Below are positions 6,026-9,589 of a stretch of 9,589 bases of DNA, in pieces (positions within the stretch are counted from its first letter, which is position 1; each line of letters begins with the position of its first letter). The notes under the pieces were generated by a model that was not told the DNA's origin, searched no databases, and saw nothing but the letters and a program-made list of their open reading frames with translations. Origin of the DNA: W2P13-069 sp963590525 (GTDB taxonomy: Bacteria; Actinomycetota; Coriobacteriia; Coriobacteriales; QAMH01); the NCBI GenBank assembly GCA_963590525.1, contig CAVAPV010000067.1, positions 1-9,589 on the forward strand, given 5' to 3'. Both the position numbers and the translations under genes were made by a program.

Positions 6026-6964
6026 TTAGTAGAAGAGGTAGTTGAACCGCGAGTCCAGCTTGGCTGCGGCAGGGGGCACCAGCCCCTCGCAGAGCTTCTC
6101 GTCAAGTGCAGTGACGATGCCGTCGGTGGCAGGCGACAAAACAAAGCCAGCCACGTTTGCTGCGCTCCAGGCATCAGACATCCCCACGCTCTTGCAGATA
6201 GCGTCGTAGTGGTCTGCCAAGATCGTGCGGCTTTTGGAAATGTCTGCAAGGTTCATGGCGTTGTGCACGAGGCTGCCGGGTGTGTCGACGTAGAAGTAGA
6301 CGGGCTTGTCGACGATGGCGATGCAGCTTGTGTGAAGCAGGTAGCGCAAGACAAAGACGTGGTCTTCGCCAAAGTCCATGCCGGTGTCAAATTCGAGTGC
6401 CGCGTCGCAGATGATCTGGCGCTTGAAGAGCTTGTTCCAAAGACAGGCGTAAAAATAGTTGGCCGGGGCTTTGAACATGGCCTTGATGTAATCCTCGTAT
6501 TGGTACAGGCCGCTGGGCTCTTGGCGCTTTGCGGCATAGCGCCCGGCGCTCACGCGATAAAAACTCGCCACGGCCATCTGCGCCTTGTCGTGGACGGCGC
6601 CTACCAGCGCCTCCAGGGCATAGGGGGCAAACCAATCGTCTGCATCTATAAAGGCGATCCAAGTGCCTCGAGCCATGTTGAGTGCAAAGTTGCGCGTGTA
6701 CGATACGCCGTGGTTTTCGCGGCTGATCATGCGAAACCGCTCGTCGCCGCGGATGTTTTTTGCGGCGATGGCAAGGCTGTCGTCTGTGCTGCCGTCGTCT
6801 ACGAGGATGACCTCGAAGTCTGTCATGGTCTGAGCTTTGATGCTCTCTATGCAGCAGGCGATCGTCTTTGCAGAGTTGTACATGGGCAATATGACGCTCA
6901 CTAGGGGAGTGCCAAGCCCTGTGCTCCCTGTTGAAGTGACGTTGATGTCTGTCTGCTCTTGCAT
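6026..6964 (-). CDS. Glycosyltransferase family 2 (GT-A fold)
   Basis: The 312-residue protein has a GT2 catalytic domain. It shows the first strand VSVILPMYN (22-30), the nucleotide-binding VDDGSTD (55-61), GVSYTRNFAL (86-95), the metal-binding DADD (107-110), a WNKLFKR segment (176-182) and GED (199-201), which probably supplies the catalytic base. It would transfer a sugar from a nucleotide donor to an acceptor at the inner face of the membrane, as in teichoic acid, capsule or glycolipid synthesis. Donor and acceptor are unknown. No membrane segment is present. The C-terminal region (about 235-312) is helical and not recognised. No ribosome site precedes the ATG at 6964, and a TATAAT box ends only 7 bases upstream, which suggests a leaderless message. 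The in-frame GTG at codon 22 also lacks a ribosome site and would remove the start of the first strand. The gene is not in a visible sugar cluster. Confidence 0.92.
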   Translation of the reverse strand: MQEQTDINVTSTGSTGLGTPLVSVILPMYNSAKTIACCIESIKAQTMTDFEVILVDDGSTDDSLAIAAKNIRGDERFRMISRENHGVSYTRNFALNMARGTWIAFIDADDWFAPYALEALVGAVHDKAQMAVASFYRVSAGRYAAKRQEPSGLYQYEDYIKAMFKAPANYFYACLWNKLFKRQIICDAALEFDTGMDFGEDHVFVLRYLLHTSCIAIVDKPVYFYVDTPGSLVHNAMNLADISKSRTILADHYDAICKSVGMSDAWSAANVAGFVLSPATDGIVTALDEKLCEGLVPPAAAKLDSRFNYLFY

Positions 6965-6971
6965 GGTTGCG

Positions 6972-6977
6972 ATTATA
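6972..6977 (-). promoter_or_regulatory. -10 box of the glycosyltransferase gene, predicting a leaderless transcript
   Basis: The minus strand reads TATAAT with CGCAACC between it and the ATG at 6964. Normal spacing puts the transcription start at or within one or two bases of that ATG. The block 6968-6981 is identical over 14 bases to that at 4788-4801. The -35 region is not recognisable. Confidence 0.65.
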
Positions 6978-7094
6978 CGCCCTTAGGTGCGACGATGCCT
7001 TAGCTTGTGGCTGAGCTGATGTGAGGGTGTGTTTGCAATCTGCAGCGCTCTTTTCCATTGCCGCGCTCTCCAGCGCTTGGGTCGATAAGCGCCA

Positions 7095-7129
7095 AGCGGG
7101 CCCTCATCGGTATCGCGTGAGGACCCGCT
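7095..7129 (-). terminator. Terminator hairpin of the surface protein gene
   Basis: A 12-pair stem joins 7095-7106 with 7118-7129 around an 11-base loop. The seventh position is a U-G wobble in minus-strand RNA but an A-C mismatch in plus-strand RNA, so the fold is complete only for minus-strand transcripts. It begins 41 bases after the stop at 7170. The T tract is weak (TGGCGCTTAT). A second inverted repeat (GCTGTG 7151-7156 with CACAGC 7176-7181) overlaps the stop codon. Confidence 0.6.
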
Positions 7130-7169
7130 GTCTTTGCAGCAGTTATAGCCGCTGTGCTAGGCGCAGCTG

Positions 7170-9389
7170 CTAGCTCACAGCTTTGACGGTGACGTTTGCG
7201 CCGCAGTTGGCCTTGGTAAAGTAGTTTGCGTAGGTGCTTGCGAGCTTCTTGTTGGTGGAATCCTTGCCGGTATCCACCACGACTTTGGTGATGCTGGATT
7301 TTTTGAGGCTGNNNNNNNNNNNNNNNNNNNNNNNNNNNNNNNNNNNNNNNNNNNNNNNNNNNNNNNNNNNNNNNNNNNNNNNNNNNNNNNNNNNNNNNNN
7401 NNNNNNNNNNNNNNNNNNNNNNNNNNNNNNNNNNNNNNNNNNNNNNNNNNNNNNNNNNNNNNNNNNNNNNNNNNNNNNNNNNNNNNNNNNNNNNNNNNNN
7501 NNNNNNNNNNNNNNNNNNNNNNNNNNNNNNNNNNNNNNNNNNNNNNNNNNNNNNNNNNNNNNNNNNNNNNNNNNNNNNNNNNNNNNNNNNNNNNNNNNNN
7601 NNNNNNNNNNNNNNNNNNNNNNNNNNNNNNNNNNNNNNNNNNNNNNNNNNNNNNNNNNNNNNNNNNNNNNNNNNNNNNNNNNNNNNNNNNNNNNNNNNNN
7701 NNNNNNNNNNNNNNNNNNNNNNNNNNNNNNNNNNNNNNNNNNNNNNNNNNNNNNNNNNNNNNNNNNNNNNNNNNNNNNNNNNNNNNNNNNNNNNNNNNNN
7801 NNNNNNNNNNNNNNNNNNNNNNNNNNNNNNNNNNNNNNNNNNNNNNNNNNNNNNNNNNNNNNNNNNNNNNNNNNNNNNNNNNNNNNNNNNNNNNNNNNNN
7901 NNNNNNNNNNNNNNNNNNNNNNNNNNNNNNNNNNNNNNNNNNNNNNNNNNNNNNNNNNNNNNNNNNNNNNNNNNNNNNNNNNNNNNNNNNNNNNNNNNNN
8001 NNNNNNNNNNNNNNNNNNNNNNNNNNNNNNNNNNNNNNNNNNNNNNNNNNNNNNNNNNNNNNNNNNNNNNNNGTCATCGCTTTGGTCGTCGGCTTGCTGC
8101 TCGTCAGCTTGGTCGGTTTCGGCGGGGTCAGCAGGCTCGGAAGGCTCTGTGGAGTCGGAAGGCTCAGACGGCTCGGTGGGATCAGCGGGCTCGGAAGGTT
8201 CTGTGGAGTCGGACGGTTCGGACGGCTCGGTAGGATCAGCAGGCTCGGATGGTTCGACGGGTTCGACGGGCTGCGCCTCGTCTGATGCGACGATGTAGTT
8301 GCCGTCTGTCTGGGTTGCGCTGTAGCCCTGGGCTATGTAGGTGCTCGGATCGTTGTCAAAGCTGCCGCCTGCGATAAACCCGGTCAGATCCTCGCTATAG
8401 ACTTCTCCTTTAAAGCTGCCGCCCGTGATCGAGAGATTCACCTTGGCGATGGAGTCGGCGTCGTTTTGCTGCGGGTTTGACTCATATACAGAGTATGCAC
8501 CGGCAATCGAGCCGCCCTCGATGGCAATGTCGATGGGGAGCTTGGTGGTGTGTTGTGCGATGGCAATGCCTGCGCCATCGGTCGTGGTGCCGTTGCCGTT
8601 GGGATTGCAAGCAAAGTTTTCACCGCCGGTGATGCTGCAATTGCTCACCGTCAATTTTCCAGCGCGTATCTCGATACCTGTGCTGCCAGCAACAATCGTG
8701 GAGGCTTGCCCGATAAAGCTCGTGGTTGCATTGCCTGCTTGATAGATGCCATGGCCGGCAACATCGATCGTGGCGCCGTCAAGCAACAGGGTGTTGGAAG
8801 TCTCGCCGGTGATCAGGCCGTTGACGGTGATGCCGTTGCCGCCGTTGATGGTGCCTGCAAAATCCAGGCTCGCCGCAGTGCAGTCTGCCCAGTAGCCGAT
8901 GGCAAAGCCACTTGCGGGACGCTCGATAGTGACATCGCTTGCGATCTTGACCTGAGCTGTCTGGTTGAGCCAGATGGTGCAGGTGTTGTCGTCAACCGTG
9001 GTCTTGACGTACCCGTTGGAAAGCTCGAGGCCGGCGTATACGTCAAAGGCGTAATCTGGGGTGGAGATAGTGTGTCCGCCCAAGTCGATCACGCAGTCTT
9101 TGGTGATGGACAGCTCCGCTTCTACGTCTGCGGTAAGGCGAATGTTGCCGCCTGTCTCAACGGCAGCCTTGAGCTCGTCAGCTGTCGCAACCTCGGTAAA
9201 GCTCTCCTGTTCTTGCTGGTCTTCTTGGCCTGGGCTGTCTTGGCCGTCTGGTTGCTCGATGCCGCTGCCTTCGTTTTCTCCTGCCTCGCTGGCGATGGCC
9301 GCTGCGGGCACCATGGCCGTGACGAGCGCAGCAGAGGCCACGCAGGCTAACGCCTTTGCGGCCATGGTTTTCTTGGAGCTGTTCTTCAT
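7170..9389 (-). CDS. Secreted beta-helix surface protein with Glu/Pro-rich stalk, interrupted by a sequence gap
   Basis: An N-terminal signal peptide is clear: Lys-rich MKNSSKK, a hydrophobic core at about 9-33, and likely cleavage after AIA (31-33). A short acidic linker follows, then at about 64-372 a repetitive strand-rich region (TADELKAAV, IDLGGHTI, many G-I-x-I turns) typical of pectate-lyase-like right-handed beta-helices. It ends in the GGSFDNDPSTYIAQGY motif common in gut surface proteins. Residues 374-423 are a Glu/Pro/Ser stalk with 18-residue repeats, then an Asp/Gln-rich tract to residue 439. Bases 7312-8072 are undetermined. The last 46 residues (KKSSITKVVVDTGK, then NYFTKANCGANVTVK) resemble the tail of BspA-like leucine-rich repeat proteins. 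No LPXTG anchor is visible. The ribosome site AAAGGGA (9397-9403) lies seven bases before the ATG. An adhesin or glycan-binding role is inferred. That the two sides form one gene depends on the gap length being exact. Confidence 0.8.
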   Translation of the reverse strand: MKNSSKKTMAAKALACVASAALVTAMVPAAAIASEAGENEGSGIEQPDGQDSPGQEDQQEQESFTEVATADELKAAVETGGNIRLTADVEAELSITKDCVIDLGGHTISTPDYAFDVYAGLELSNGYVKTTVDDNTCTIWLNQTAQVKIASDVTIERPASGFAIGYWADCTAASLDFAGTINGGNGITVNGLITGETSNTLLLDGATIDVAGHGIYQAGNATTSFIGQASTIVAGSTGIEIRAGKLTVSNCSITGGENFACNPNGNGTTTDGAGIAIAQHTTKLPIDIAIEGGSIAGAYSVYESNPQQNDADSIAKVNLSITGGSFKGEVYSEDLTGFIAGGSFDNDPSTYIAQGYSATQTDGNYIVASDEAQPVEPVEPSEPADPTEPSEPSDSTEPSEPADPTEPSEPSDSTEPSEPADPAETDQADEQQADDQSDDXXXXXXXXXXXXXXXXXXXXXXXXXXXXXXXXXXXXXXXXXXXXXXXXXXXXXXXXXXXXXXXXXXXXXXXXXXXXXXXXXXXXXXXXXXXXXXXXXXXXXXXXXXXXXXXXXXXXXXXXXXXXXXXXXXXXXXXXXXXXXXXXXXXXXXXXXXXXXXXXXXXXXXXXXXXXXXXXXXXXXXXXXXXXXXXXXXXXXXXXXXXXXXXXXXXXXXXXXXXXXXXXXXXXXXXXXXXXXXXXXXXXXXXXXXXXXXSLKKSSITKVVVDTGKDSTNKKLASTYANYFTKANCGANVTVKAVS
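7312..8072. other. Assembly gap: 761 undetermined bases
   Basis: All bases are N. Nothing can be said of their content. The gap starts about 60 bases beyond a tandem repeat, which is a common reason for an assembly to break. The reading frame is continuous across it only if the stated length is right modulo 3. Confidence 0.98.
8131..8256 (-). repeat. 54-bp tandem repeat encoding an 18-residue Glu/Pro/Ser stalk unit
   Basis: Two full units (8131-8184 and 8185-8238) are followed by a partial third (8239-8256). Each full unit encodes ADPTEPSEPSDSTEPSEP on the minus strand. The two full units differ at six positions, all third-codon and all synonymous. Further copies may lie in the adjacent gap. 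Confidence 0.92.
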
Positions 9390-9549
9390 GCGTCAATCCC
9401 TTTCTCGTGCATGGTTGCTTGAGATGCGCTGCATAACGCTCGTGCAGCGTTTTCGAATGGGATTTTGCTCAGAACAAATTAATCGATAGTTAGACTCCGA
9501 TTAGAAACACATTAATTTGAAATATTAATTGAAGATTAAAGCCAACTGC
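9390..9549 (-). promoter_or_regulatory. Upstream region of the surface protein gene with AT-rich block and leader hairpin
   Basis: Bases about 9475-9540 are far richer in AT than the rest of the window. They carry three ATTAAT boxes (9478-9483, 9511-9516, 9524-9529); the last two lie in a near repeat, ATTAATTTGAA/ATTAATTGAA. Nearer the gene, AACGCT (9435-9440) and AGCGTT (9446-9451) form a six-pair hairpin. The promoter probably lies in the AT-rich block, but I cannot fix its -10 and -35 boxes with confidence. Confidence 0.4.
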
Positions 9550-9589
9550 CTAGAAGAGCGCCATCTGGATATCCTCGTCGTCTGATGGC
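9550..9589 (-). CDS. Probable C-terminal end of an unidentified gene, cut by the window edge
   Basis: Read on the minus strand, the edge encodes PSDDEDIQMALF followed by TAG (9550-9552). An acidic tail ending in QMALF looks like a natural protein end, and it would lie upstream of the surface protein gene in the same direction. Only 12 codons are visible, and another minus-strand frame is also open here, so the assignment is tentative. The final five residues resemble the beta-clamp-binding pentapeptide QL[SD]LF. Confidence 0.35.
   Translation of the reverse strand, partial: PSDDEDIQMALF

Noticed and set aside
7170..7190. LPXTG sortase anchor at the end of the surface protein
   Set aside because: The visible C terminus ends in VTVKAVS with no LPXTG motif, hydrophobic segment or basic tail.
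8131..8256. CRISPR-like repeat array
   Set aside because: The units are directly adjacent without unique spacers and encode a regular Glu/Pro/Ser peptide in frame.
8550..9350. 266-residue open frame on the plus strand opposite the surface protein
   Set aside because: It has no ribosome site or domain and lies wholly within a minus-strand gene with a signal peptide and a good ribosome site.

Overview
The window looks like chromosomal DNA of a Gram-positive bacterium with moderately high GC, most likely a host-associated member of the Coriobacteriia (Collinsella/Olsenella/Atopobium type). This is inferred from the gene content, not from a marker gene. The clues are an L,D-transpeptidase carrying hydrophobic-W repeats, a secreted beta-helix protein with a Glu/Pro-rich stalk and a BspA-like C-terminal tail, and an apparently leaderless transcript. 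No rRNA, tRNA, CRISPR array, transposase, integrase or phage gene was seen.

Layout, left to right. (1) 2-1468 (+): the 3' part of a secreted cell-wall L,D-transpeptidase, open at the left edge and followed by a good intrinsic terminator. (2) 1620-3171 (+): a two-gene operon with an 11-bp overlap. It encodes a helical protein of unknown function with an McrB-N-like/SAM-like front end, then a Ppx/GppA phosphatase. (3) 3363-4394 (+): a class I DAHP synthase, first enzyme of the shikimate pathway, with its own promoter and a palindromic operator candidate. (4) 4477-4758 (-): a 93-residue orphan protein, convergent with the DAHP synthase. (5) 4944-5981 (+): a membrane protein of the LPG-synthase transmembrane (flippase-like) family, divergent from the orphan. 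(6) 6026-6964 (-): a family 2 glycosyltransferase whose -10 box lies 7 bases before its start codon. (7) 7170-9389 (-): a large secreted surface protein, interrupted by a 761-base run of N. (8) 9550-9589 (-): probably the last 12 codons of another gene.

How the genes relate. Most of the window serves the cell envelope: peptidoglycan cross-linking, membrane lipid handling, sugar transfer and a surface adhesin-like protein. Two housekeeping units (Ppx operon, DAHP synthase) sit among them. The frequent strand switches and separate promoters suggest mostly independent transcription units, with the overlapping Ppx pair as the only clear operon.

I did not find a convincing new multi-gene system. 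The points most worth a second look are the Ppx-coupled unknown gene, the 14-bp promoter element shared by a leadered and a leaderless gene, the repeat stalk whose two copies differ only at synonymous positions, and the unsequenced middle of the surface protein.
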